16,500 nt of DNA, taken from positions 1 to 16,500 of the forward strand of contig CAZHOV010000129.1 of the NCBI GenBank assembly GCA_964534315.1, read 5' to 3'. How positions within the stretch are numbered: position 1 is the stretch's first letter; each line of letters starts with the position of its first letter. A program made the translations under genes and the position numbers. Positions 7,719-14,107 of this stretch are shown in pieces. Below the pieces are notes generated by a model. The model was not told where the DNA came from. It did not search any database and saw only the letters and a program-made list of their open reading frames with translations. The DNA comes from CAZHOV01 sp964534315 (GTDB lineage Bacteria; Bacteroidota; Bacteroidia; Chitinophagales; Saprospiraceae).

Positions 7719-8965
7719 TGCTAACTAATTCCTTTTTCCGCTTGGCCCGGGGCAATGCCCTTGCCCAGTTGATCAACATTCTTTTTTATCCTATCGTTAG
7801 CCGGCTTTTCACTCCGGCAGAATTTGGCATAAGGGCATCCTTTGCGGCGGTGGCGACGGTCTTGCTGGCCGTTTCGGTATTGAATTATGAAGTGGCTATT
7901 CCTTTACCCAGAGGAGACAGGAAGGCGCTTTTATTGGCAAAAGGGGCAAGCCGGATCGCTTTCATTTTTACTATTCTTATCCTTTTTTTTATAGTCATTA
8001 TAGGGTTATTCAAAATTCCGGTGGGAGGCAATCTCGGTCAGCTTCTGCCTTACGGTTGGTTATTGCCGGTCATCATTTATTTTGGAAGTATGCACAATAT
8101 CGGTTATCACTGGGCGATACGGGAGGGGGAATACCCATTGATCTCCAGGGTTCGGCAATTTAGAGCGCTGGTTAAGGGTATTATGGAAACGGCGGGCGGG
8201 TTTTTTGGCATTGGCCCTATTGCTTTATTGGCGGGTTGGATGATGGGGAAAGCGGGAGGTATGCTTTGGTTTCGACGATTATGGAAGAGCGCCGCCGAAA
8301 AGCACGATATTGGAAAGTCGGCCCGGCGGGAGGTAAAAGAAGTATTAAAAGAATACGACCGGCATCCCAAATTTGCGACATTTTCATCGCTTGCTTTTTC
8401 CTTCAATGCTTTCTGGCCAGTGTTGTTTTTTACTTATTTTACCACCTTAGAATTTACCGGGCAATACGGCATGGCTTTTTTGGTCGTTTCCTTATTTGTA
8501 ACGGTTTTAGTAGATGCTTTTTCGAATGTGTTCATGGGAGATTTTGCCAAGGTGATCAATAAAGATAAGGGAGAAGCCCGGCAATTCTTCAAGCGATTTT
8601 TTTGGTTGAGCCTAATGATCAGTTTGGTATTGGTTGGGTTGTTGAGCTGGTTGGGGCCACGGATATTGCTGTTTTATTTGGGCTCGCAATGGGGGATCGC
8701 TGCTGGTTTAGTGCCTGTTTTGTCGGCGATCATCCCGGCTTCTTTTTGGTATGCACAGAGTTTTCATGTATTCAACACCTTAGGTAAGCAGCAGCAGTTG
8801 TTGGTATTTAATGTGGTCAAAGGGGTGCTATTGGTAGGGGCATTTTGGGGATTGTATTCCAATGGATGGAGTAAGGAAGTGTTGGTCTTTACCTTTGTGG
8901 TGATTTTGTTAGTGGTACATGCAGTTCAGTTGGGTCGGGGGTATTGGTTGATGAGCAAAGATTAA
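7718..8965 (+). CDS. Wzx-type polysaccharide flippase
   Basis: A 415-residue integral membrane protein with about twelve hydrophobic segments and the family's typical opening (LARGNALAQLINILFYPIVSRLFTPAEFG). Members of this MOP-superfamily group move undecaprenyl-linked oligosaccharides across the inner membrane for O-antigen, capsule or exopolysaccharide assembly. The start is the GTG at 7718, which overlaps the TAG of the coiled-coil gene by one base and has AAGGAAG seven bases upstream, an unusually good ribosome-binding site for this group; no ATG exists near the 5' end. No glycosyltransferase or polymerase genes are adjacent, so the substrate is unknown. Because T9SS cargo may be anchored to a special lipopolysaccharide, linkage to a PorU-like gene is suggestive. 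Confidence 0.85.
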   Translation: MLTNSFFRLARGNALAQLINILFYPIVSRLFTPAEFGIRASFAAVATVLLAVSVLNYEVAIPLPRGDRKALLLAKGASRIAFIFTILILFFIVIIGLFKIPVGGNLGQLLPYGWLLPVIIYFGSMHNIGYHWAIREGEYPLISRVRQFRALVKGIMETAGGFFGIGPIALLAGWMMGKAGGMLWFRRLWKSAAEKHDIGKSARREVKEVLKEYDRHPKFATFSSLAFSFNAFWPVLFFTYFTTLEFTGQYGMAFLVVSLFVTVLVDAFSNVFMGDFAKVINKDKGEARQFFKRFFWLSLMISLVLVGLLSWLGPRILLFYLGSQWGIAAGLVPVLSAIIPASFWYAQSFHVFNTLGKQQQLLVFNVVKGVLLVGAFWGLYSNGWSKEVLVFTFVVILLVVHAVQLGRGYWLMSKD

Positions 8966-8995
8966 TGTAAGTCAAATTGTTGAAAGTCTTCCGGG

Positions 8996-9703
8996 CTAAT
9001 TCAGATTCTTTTTCAGGGTGTCCAACTCTTCTTTTGTCAGTTCCCGCCATTTCCCAACCTTCAGGCCTCCCAGGTTGATGTTCATAATTCTTACACGTTT
9101 TAGGGTGACTACCCGGTAGCCAAGATATTCACACATTCTCCGGATCTGGCGATTGAGCCCTTGGGTGAGGATAATTTTAAATTTGAATTTACCGATCTTT
9201 TCCACTTTACACTTTTTCGTTACGGTACCTAAAATCGGGATGCCACCACTCATACGATCTACAAAACGGTTGGTGACAGGTTGGTCAACGGTGACGATAT
9301 ATTCTTTTTCGTTATTATTTTTTTCACGTAAGATATCGTTGACGATATCACCGTCGTTGGTAAGCAGGATGAGTCCTGAAGAAGCCTTATCCAGCCTTCC
9401 AATAGGAAAGATCCGTTTAGGGTGGTTAACGAAATCGATGATATTGTCGGGGTCTCTTTGGTCGGTAGTGGAGGTGATGCCAGGCGGTTTATTGAGCGCG
9501 ATATAGATGGGTTGTGGTTTTGTTTTCAGGGGCTTGCCGTCGATCGTAACCGAGTCTCCTTCATTTACCCGGTTTCCTTTTTTAGCCACCTGCCCATTAA
9601 GTTTGACACGACCGGCATCGATCCATTTATCGGCTTCTCTACGGGAGCAGATGCCGGTGCTACTGATGTATTTATTCAGGCTTATGGATTGTTCGTTACT
9701 CAT
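8996..9703 (-). CDS. rluF: 23S rRNA pseudouridine synthase RluF
   Basis: A 235-residue member of the RsuA/RluB/E/F family that isomerises uridine in 23S rRNA (position 2604 in E. coli for RluF, with 2605 also described). An S4 RNA-binding domain lies at residues 7-54 (LNKYISSTGICSRREAD), followed by the synthase domain with the catalytic Asp105 in GRLDKASSG, NKPPG at 71-75, and the family's QGLNRQIRRMCEYLGY motif. It is shorter than the roughly 290-residue E. coli RluF because it lacks a C-terminal tail. The start overlaps the preceding glycosylase stop as ATGA, so translational coupling is likely. It faces the flippase gene tail to tail with 30 bases between and no clear terminator hairpin. 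Confidence 0.9.
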   Translation of the reverse strand: MSNEQSISLNKYISSTGICSRREADKWIDAGRVKLNGQVAKKGNRVNEGDSVTIDGKPLKTKPQPIYIALNKPPGITSTTDQRDPDNIIDFVNHPKRIFPIGRLDKASSGLILLTNDGDIVNDILREKNNNEKEYIVTVDQPVTNRFVDRMSGGIPILGTVTKKCKVEKIGKFKFKIILTQGLNRQIRRMCEYLGYRVVTLKRVRIMNINLGGLKVGKWRELTKEELDTLKKNLN

Positions 9704-10311
9704 TGCTCATTATTCTTCCAACGCCAAATATACAAACTTCCGTACGTTCGGTAGGGGCGCCAGGGTTCTGCCAGTTCGGTCATTTTAGCTTTTAGTTTTC
9801 GGCCTTTTTCATTGATTCCGTAGAGGCCGATCATGCCCTGTTGGATGCCGAGGTCGCCAACGGGGAGGATATCGGGGCGATTGAGGTGAAATATGAGGAT
9901 CATTTCGACAGTCCATTGGCCGACACCTTTGATTTGGGTGAGGTGATGGAGGATGAAGTCGTCGGGTTGTTCCTCCCAATTGATCTTCCGGTTTTCGGGG
10001 AGGTCGAAGAAGGTCGCTACATTTTGGATGTAGGAAGCTTTTTGTCTGGAGAGGCCTGCGGAGCGCAATTCTTCAAGATCTTTGGCCAGGATTAGTTCGG
10101 CGGGAGGCGCTTCCGATGCATCAAAAAGGTCGAGGAATCGGCGATAAATGGTGCCAGCCGCTTTGCCGGAGAGTTGTTGATAGACGATTGCTTTGATGAG
10201 GGCGCCATAGAGGTGTGCTTCCCCTACTGGGAATTGGATGTCGAGGGAATCGACTACGGGTTTGAGGATAGAGTCTTGGGAGAGGTGGTTTTTGATGGAT
10301 GGTGGTATCAT
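9700..10311 (-). CDS. DNA-3-methyladenine glycosylase II, AlkA-like
   Basis: A 203-residue HhH-GPD superfamily base-excision glycosylase that removes alkylated purines from DNA. The helix-hairpin-helix is at about 124-137 (LTQIKGVGQWTVEM), and the catalytic Asp is Asp153 in LPVGDLGIQQG. The family segment IVYQQLSGKAA is at 42-52 and the typical end WRPYRTYGSLYIWRW at 184-198. It lacks the extra N-terminal domain of E. coli AlkA, so it belongs to the short form. The ATG at 10311 is chosen because upstream codons run into the palindromic repeat and lack family resemblance; an A8 tract lies 7 bases upstream. It lies 75 bases after the mtfA-like gene and overlaps rluF by 4 nt. Confidence 0.85.
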   Translation of the reverse strand: MIPPSIKNHLSQDSILKPVVDSLDIQFPVGEAHLYGALIKAIVYQQLSGKAAGTIYRRFLDLFDASEAPPAELILAKDLEELRSAGLSRQKASYIQNVATFFDLPENRKINWEEQPDDFILHHLTQIKGVGQWTVEMILIFHLNRPDILPVGDLGIQQGMIGLYGINEKGRKLKAKMTELAEPWRPYRTYGSLYIWRWKNNEQ

Positions 10312-10330
10312 GGTATGGTTTTTTTTAAGT

Positions 10331-10373
10331 GTGGCACACGTATAGGTGTGCCACACCTATAGGTGGGGCACAC
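10331..10373. repeat. partial palindromic repeat, copy 1
   Basis: Two 17-bp units (10331-10347 and 10348-10364) plus a half unit (GGGGCACAC). The segment matches 11221-11263 at 40 of 43 positions. It contains an 8-bp hairpin, TGGCACAC (10332-10339) against GTGTGCCA (10346-10353), and a nearly self-complementary CCACACCTATAGGTGGGG. It lies between the mtfA-like stop and the alkA-like start, next to a T8 tract (A8 on the - strand) at 10319-10326. No T-run follows the hairpin in either direction, so it is not a standard terminator. Confidence 0.85.
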
Positions 10374-10386
10374 AAACCAAGCAAGT

Positions 10387-11187
10387 TTAAAAAATGCGCT
10401 CAAATTGGCCAAATAAATCAGGCCATTGGGCTTTAAATTGTTCCGGAAAGGTAAAGTAGAATACTGCAGCAATAGCATTCAGGTCCACGATTTCCAGTCC
10501 GATAAATTCGATAACACTTTTCTTTGGCATTCCGCTAATGGCTTCAAGTTTTTGCCATTCTTCATCTTTGAGGATTGGAACCTCCTTTTCGGGATAGATG
10601 AAAAAATAAGCTCTGGCTAATTCGTACATGCCAATATTAAAATATCGGGTAGGTTGAAAGGTGCTGGCCATCAATTGCTCTGCCGAATAAATAATGACAT
10701 GGTCTTCCCGGTGCAACTCACTAGCGTGCAGTTGTTGATAGACGGGTGAGGGAAAAGGATGCGGATAAACGACAAACGTTTCAAACTTACCCATCAGAAA
10801 ATCCTTTTGGTTGAAGGTCAGCAGGACTGCATTAGAAGCGATTACCGCCTTGATGTCTTCCGGCACCTCTTCCATCGCCATTCCTTTGAAGTCGTTGCCG
10901 ATCATGAACAGGCTCACCCGTTGGCGGAATTTTTTCTTATTAGGCTCGCTCAGCCTTTGATAATACAGGTTATGTGCATCGAATAATTTACGTATTGGCG
11001 CAGCTAGCTCAGGAGGCCTTCGTTTGTAATACCACCAATCGATTTGTGGGCTAAGCACCAGTATTCCGGCTGCAATTACAACAGGCGGCACCAGCCAAAG
11101 GGCGATTTCGGGATTGCCCTCCCATATGAAGTAGAGCACGGCGATGGCCCATATCAGAAAGGGGAGCATTAGGATTCGTGAAAACAT
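10387..11187 (-). CDS. MtfA-like membrane protein lacking the zinc motif
   Basis: A 266-residue protein with two N-terminal membrane segments (about 5-22 and 27-47) and a soluble domain resembling the MtfA zinc-peptidase family (IKAVIASNAVLLTF at 112-125, FVVYPHPF at 138-145, and a C-terminal FPEQFKAQWPDLFGQFERIF). Where active members have HExxH in a context like NVVIHEFAHxxD, this one has NIGMYELARAY (residues 184-194), so both His ligands are gone, and the downstream Glu of the usual ATEYFFExP region is replaced by Phe or Tyr in AAVFYFTFP. It is probably not a metallopeptidase. The ATG at 11187 starts the first membrane helix; the upstream frame crosses the palindrome. It is the first gene of the minus-strand group. 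Confidence 0.6.
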   Translation of the reverse strand: MFSRILMLPFLIWAIAVLYFIWEGNPEIALWLVPPVVIAAGILVLSPQIDWWYYKRRPPELAAPIRKLFDAHNLYYQRLSEPNKKKFRQRVSLFMIGNDFKGMAMEEVPEDIKAVIASNAVLLTFNQKDFLMGKFETFVVYPHPFPSPVYQQLHASELHREDHVIIYSAEQLMASTFQPTRYFNIGMYELARAYFFIYPEKEVPILKDEEWQKLEAISGMPKKSVIEFIGLEIVDLNAIAAVFYFTFPEQFKAQWPDLFGQFERIF

Positions 11188-11202
11188 GATGATTTTTTTT
11201 GA

Positions 11203-11262
11203 CGTGCCCCACCTATAGATGTGGCACACGTATACGTGTGCCACATCTATAGGTGGGGCACG
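11203..11262. repeat. perfect 60-bp palindrome, copy 2
   Basis: The 30 bases at 11203-11232 are the exact reverse complement of 11233-11262, with no spacer and no mismatch. The sequence is also a direct tandem of 17-bp units (11204-11220, 11221-11237, 11238-11254, then GGGGCACG), with hexamer palindromes CTATAG, GTATAC and CTATAG centred 17 bp apart. Read on the - strand it ends just before an A8 tract and the mtfA-like ATG at 11187. It could extrude as a cruciform or bind a symmetric protein array. It is not a terminator, since no T-run follows in either direction. Confidence 0.95.
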
Positions 11263-11384
11263 CTTAACTCCATTAAATTTATATTCAGCAACGTAACCAG
11301 CTATATTCTAGCGAATTCAAAAATATTATTTTAACCCCCGGAATTATTTTTTTATTGCAATTGTTCAAAAAAACACAAAAGAGG

Positions 11385-11415
11385 TTGGCTAAATTAAAAA
11401 AAGAATCTATCTTTG
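11385..11415 (+). promoter_or_regulatory. Bacteroidota-type promoter of tRNA-Phe
   Basis: TTG at 11385-11387 (-33 element) is followed after 20 bases by TATCTTTG at 11408-11415, an exact TAnnTTTG -7 box. Transcription would begin at about 11421, some 12 bases before the mature tRNA. This is the clearest promoter in the window. Confidence 0.7.
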
Positions 11416-11433
11416 CAACCGCTTCTTAAAGCA

Positions 11434-11506
11434 GGTGCCTTAGCTCAGTTGGTAGAGCACAGGACTGAAAATCCTGGTGTCCCTGGTTCGATTCCTGGAG
11501 GCACCA
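11434..11506 (+). tRNA. tRNA-Phe (GAA)
   Basis: A 73-base cloverleaf carries Phe into protein at UUC/UUU codons. The acceptor stem pairs GGTGCCT (11434-11440) with AGGCACC (11499-11505), followed by discriminator A; the genome continues CCT, so only part of CCA is encoded. The D arm is GCTC...GAGC, the anticodon stem CAGGA/TCCTG, the loop CTGAAAA with anticodon GAA at 11467-11469, and the T loop TTCGATT. Both T-stem strands read CCTGG, so the middle pair is U-U, an imperfection. It has its own promoter and terminator. Confidence 0.97.
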
Positions 11507-11510
11507 CCTG

Positions 11511-11552
11511 AAGGGTTGTTTCGGCTGATTGCCGAAGCAACCTTTTTCTTTT
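11511..11552 (+). terminator. intrinsic terminator after tRNA-Phe
   Basis: A 12-bp stem (11514-11525 with 11531-11542, one G-U pair) and a 5-base loop TGATT is followed by TTTTTCTTTT. This is a strong Rho-independent terminator that separates tRNA-Phe from the histidine operon, so the his leader needs its own promoter. Confidence 0.9.
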
Positions 11553-11633
11553 GAAGAAAAACATACTATTCTAATAAGAAATCTAAACCAAATTAAGATT
11601 TTTCAGTTTAACTATCATTCATATTTGAAATCT

Positions 11634-11690
11634 ATGTTATTTTTTATTCATATACATCACCGTCATATTATTACTGTACCAACCAGTTGA
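11634..11690 (+). CDS. hisL: histidine operon leader peptide
   Basis: A short frame starting at ATG encodes the 18-residue MLFFIHIHHRHIITVPTS, with four His codons within six (11649-11666: CAT ATA CAT CAC CGT CAT). His codon clustering is the hallmark of leader peptides whose translation senses charged tRNA-His. The stop codon lies inside the RNA segment able to pair with the downstream antiterminator partner, exactly as expected. Its ribosome-binding site is weak, as usual for this phylum. It sits 80 bases before hisG. It may not be homologous to the enterobacterial hisL, only functionally equivalent. Confidence 0.8.
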   Translation: MLFFIHIHHRHIITVPTS

Positions 11691-11759
11691 TGGTGATCGA
11701 TTCCAATTTTAAACAAATCAAAATCTAAAGGTCTGCCATTAACTGGTCAGGCCTTTTTT
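11656..11759 (+). promoter_or_regulatory. ribosome-mediated his attenuator
   Basis: Three mutually exclusive helices can be drawn. The pause helix pairs 11656-11665, which overlaps the His codons, with 11688-11697 (10 bp, one G-U). The antiterminator pairs ACCAGTTGATGG (11682-11693) with CCATTAACTGGT (11736-11747), 12 bp with one G-U. The terminator pairs AAAGGTCTG (11727-11735) with CAGGCCTTT (11748-11756), one G-U, and is followed by TTT; its loop is exactly the antiterminator partner. Stalling at His codons would free 11682-11693 to block the terminator and let RNA polymerase reach hisG. Mechanism is inferred from the pairing; it was not tested. Confidence 0.8.
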
Positions 11760-11772
11760 AATGTCTTTCACT

Positions 11773-12633
11773 ATGGAAAAAAGAATGCGCATTGCTATCC
11801 AAAAATCTGGCCGTCTACGCGATGGATCCTTGCAATTATTGAAAGAATGCGGTATCCCCATCGATACGGGAAAAGACCAACTCAAAGCTCCGGCTCGTAA
11901 TTTTCCCATGGATGTCCTTTTTCTGAGAAATTCAGATATTCCCCAATACCTTGAAGATGGCGTGGCCGACCTGGCTATTATCGGTGAAAATACCGTCATC
12001 GAAAAGCAAAAAGAACTACAAAAAATCCTTCCGCTGGGCTTCTCCAAATGCAGGCTTTCTATCGCCGTGCCTAAAAACACCCCTTACACCGGCCTCAATG
12101 ATCTGAAAGGGAAAAAAATTGCCACCTCCTATCCTAATTCCCTTCGGGACTTTTTATCCAAACATAACATCCAGTCCGATATCCATGTCATCTCCGGCTC
12201 TGTGGAAATTGCGCCGAACATTGGCCTGGCAGATGCGATCTGCGACCTGGTAAGTTCCGGAAGTACTCTCTTTAAAAATGGACTGGAAGAAAAAGAAGTG
12301 ATCCTGAAATCTGAAGCCTGGTTAATTGCCAATGGAAATACTGCTACCGAATTCAAAGAATATTTTGATAAACTGATCTTCCGAATTCAGTCTGTACTAA
12401 AGTCAAGAAATAATAAATACCTGCTGATGAATGCGCCCAATGCATCTATTGAGGCAATCACCGAAATCTTGCCAGGGATGAAAAGCCCAACAGTGATGCC
12501 ACTGGCGATGGAGGGGTGGAGCTCCATACACACCGTAATTAAGGAGGACCGATTCTGGGAAATTATTGACTCGCTTAAGGATTTAGGAGCAGAAGGAATT
12601 TTGGTGATTCCAATTGAGAAGATGATTGTGTGA
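11773..12633 (+). CDS. hisG: ATP phosphoribosyltransferase, HisG (long form)
   Basis: Catalyses the first committed step of histidine synthesis, joining ATP and PRPP to form phosphoribosyl-ATP. The 286-residue protein has the family's start (RMRIAIQKSGRL), GVADLAIIGEN, the PRPP-binding CDLVSSGSTL, and a C-terminal ACT-like regulatory domain ending EGILVIPIEKMIV. It is therefore the long, hexameric, histidine-inhibited form, which does not need HisZ. Starts at 11761, 11773 and 11785 are all in frame; 11773 is preferred because 11761 sits one base after the terminator T-run, though none has a ribosome-binding site. It is the first structural gene after the attenuator. A repeat-rich spacer of 176 bases separates it from hisD. 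Confidence 0.95.
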   Translation: MEKRMRIAIQKSGRLRDGSLQLLKECGIPIDTGKDQLKAPARNFPMDVLFLRNSDIPQYLEDGVADLAIIGENTVIEKQKELQKILPLGFSKCRLSIAVPKNTPYTGLNDLKGKKIATSYPNSLRDFLSKHNIQSDIHVISGSVEIAPNIGLADAICDLVSSGSTLFKNGLEEKEVILKSEAWLIANGNTATEFKEYFDKLIFRIQSVLKSRNNKYLLMNAPNASIEAITEILPGMKSPTVMPLAMEGWSSIHTVIKEDRFWEIIDSLKDLGAEGILVIPIEKMIV

Positions 12634-12696
12634 GACAAGAGGACAAGAAGACCGGAGGACAGGAGGACAGGACAACCGGAGGACAAGAGGACAAGG
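12633..12696. repeat. degenerate octamer repeat, GGACARGA type
   Basis: Eight consecutive 8-base units remain in register across the start of the hisG-hisD spacer: AGACAAGA, GGACAAGA, AGACCGGA, GGACAGGA twice, CAACCGGA, GGACAAGA and GGACAAGG. Units differ by up to four bases. The array begins in the last base of the hisG stop codon. Being purine-rich without stems, it does not resemble a terminator. Confidence 0.85.
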
Positions 12697-12706
12697 AGGT
12701 ATTATG

Positions 12707-12744
12707 CACCTCTGCACCCCTGTACCTCTGGACCCTTTGCACCC
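12707..12744. repeat. second octamer repeat, CACCTCTG type
   Basis: Units CACCTCTG, CACCCCTG and TACCTCTG are in perfect 8-base register, followed by a 9-base GACCCTTTG and a partial CACCC. This second and different octamer array sits ten bases after the GGACARGA array, so the hisG-hisD spacer is mostly repeat. Confidence 0.8.
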
Positions 12745-12785
12745 ACTCTACCTATTTATAGCACTCTTAAGAAATAAAACAATAT

Positions 12786-12793
12786 TACCTTTG
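12786..12793 (+). promoter_or_regulatory. possible internal -7 box before hisD
   Basis: TACCTTTG matches TAnnTTTG fully and lies 16 bases before the hisD ATG. No TTG stands at the -33 distance. It may provide attenuator-independent transcription of hisD and later genes, but could be a chance match. Confidence 0.3.
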
Positions 12794-12809
12794 TAAAAAG
12801 AAATTGAAC

Positions 12810-14102
12810 ATGAAATTAGTTATTCATCCGCCGAAATCAGATTGGGAGGTGCTCTTACGACGACCTTCTTTTCAGCAGGATCAATTGGAAGAAAGCGTTC
12901 GAAAAATATTGGAGGCGGTAAAAGAGGGGGGAGATGCCGCCATAAAAAAATATACGGCTAAATTCGATCAGGTAGAACTGGAAACGCTTTCCGTTACGGA
13001 GAAGGAGAAAAAGGAGGCTGAAGCATCACTTCGTGAAGATTTAAAAGAAGCTATACAACAAGCGAAAAAAAATATTGAAACCTTTCACCAAAGCCAGGTC
13101 AATCAGCGGAAAATCGTAGAAACGATGCCCGGAGTGTTCTGCTGGCAAAAAAGTGTGGCTATTGAAAAGGTTGGTCTTTATATACCGGGAGGAACGGCTC
13201 CGCTCTTTTCTACGGTTCTTATGCTGGCTATTCCGGCCCAAATTGCAGGTTGTAAAGAAATCGTTCTTTGTAGCCCTCCTCAAAAAAATGGTCAAATACA
13301 TCCGGCTACCTTGTATACAGCCAACCTTTGTGGGATTACTAAAATCTTTAAAATGGGCGGTGTACAAGCGATTGGAGCCATGGGATATGGCTCGGAATCT
13401 GTACAAAAAGTATATAAGATCTTTGGGCCAGGTAACCAATATGTGACGATGGCCAAACAACTGATCCAAAAGGAAGGCGTGGCGATCGATATGCCTGCCG
13501 GACCTTCGGAAGTACTGGTCTATGCTGATGAGTCTGCCTATCCGGAATTTGTAGCGGCCGATTTGTTATCTCAGGCTGAACATGGAACGGATAGCCAGGT
13601 AGTCCTGGTTGCCCATACTGAAGCCTTTGTAGAAGCTACTCAGCAAGCTATTCAGCAACAGTTAAAATCTTTACCAAGAGCTTCTATTGCTCAGGAAGCA
13701 CTGAATAATAGTGTAGCCATTGTAGCCTCCGGCCAGGAAGAAGCACTCGAACTCATTAACGATTACGGCCCGGAACACCTGATATTGGCTACTCAAAAAC
13801 CTGATATTATTGGTGAACAAATCATCAATGCGGGATCGGTATTCCTAGGGCATTTTAGTCCGGAATCTGTTGGCGATTATGCTTCCGGAACCAATCATAC
13901 CTTACCAACCAATGGATGGGCAAAATCGTACAGCGGAGTTTCTTTGGATTCGTTTGTTAAAAAAATCACCTTTCAGCAATTGACATCAGAGGGTATTCAA
14001 CACCTTGGCCCTGCAGTTGAAAAAATGGCAGAAGCGGAGGAACTGGCTGCTCACAAACTGGCCGTCACTGTTAGATTAGAGGCGTTAAAAAATAAAAGTT
14101 GA
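12810..14102 (+). CDS. hisD: histidinol dehydrogenase, HisD
   Basis: NAD-dependent enzyme that oxidises histidinol twice to histidine, the last step of the pathway. The 430-residue length is typical. Visible motifs are YIPGGTAPLFSTVLM (124-138), FGPGNQYV (205-212), PAGPSEVLV (229-237), and QAEHG with zinc ligands Gln255 and His258. The catalytic pair Glu322-His323 is in YGPEHL, Asp356 in GDYASGTNH, and His415 in AHKLAV. The ATG at 12810 is used rather than the TTG two codons upstream. It follows the repeat-rich spacer and ends 5 bases before hisC, so translation of the two genes is probably coupled. Confidence 0.97.
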   Translation: MKLVIHPPKSDWEVLLRRPSFQQDQLEESVRKILEAVKEGGDAAIKKYTAKFDQVELETLSVTEKEKKEAEASLREDLKEAIQQAKKNIETFHQSQVNQRKIVETMPGVFCWQKSVAIEKVGLYIPGGTAPLFSTVLMLAIPAQIAGCKEIVLCSPPQKNGQIHPATLYTANLCGITKIFKMGGVQAIGAMGYGSESVQKVYKIFGPGNQYVTMAKQLIQKEGVAIDMPAGPSEVLVYADESAYPEFVAADLLSQAEHGTDSQVVLVAHTEAFVEATQQAIQQQLKSLPRASIAQEALNNSVAIVASGQEEALELINDYGPEHLILATQKPDIIGEQIINAGSVFLGHFSPESVGDYASGTNHTLPTNGWAKSYSGVSLDSFVKKITFQQLTSEGIQHLGPAVEKMAEAEELAAHKLAVTVRLEALKNKS

Positions 14103-14107
14103 TAAAC

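Noticed and set aside
9841..10095. 84-codon plus-strand frame rich in acidic residues
   Set aside because: It is opposite the AlkA-like gene, whose motifs are clear, so this is an antisense shadow.
11203..11262. Bidirectional terminator
   Set aside because: The palindrome is not followed by a T-run on either strand; the adjacent A8 on the minus strand is the wrong base, and on the plus strand the T8 precedes it.
11619..11627. CATATTTG as a promoter of the his leader
   Set aside because: It fails the first consensus base, has no TTG at -33, and would put the transcription start on the leader ATG itself. The true promoter was not located.
13041..13469. 142-codon minus-strand frame
   Set aside because: It lies antisense to well-conserved hisD.
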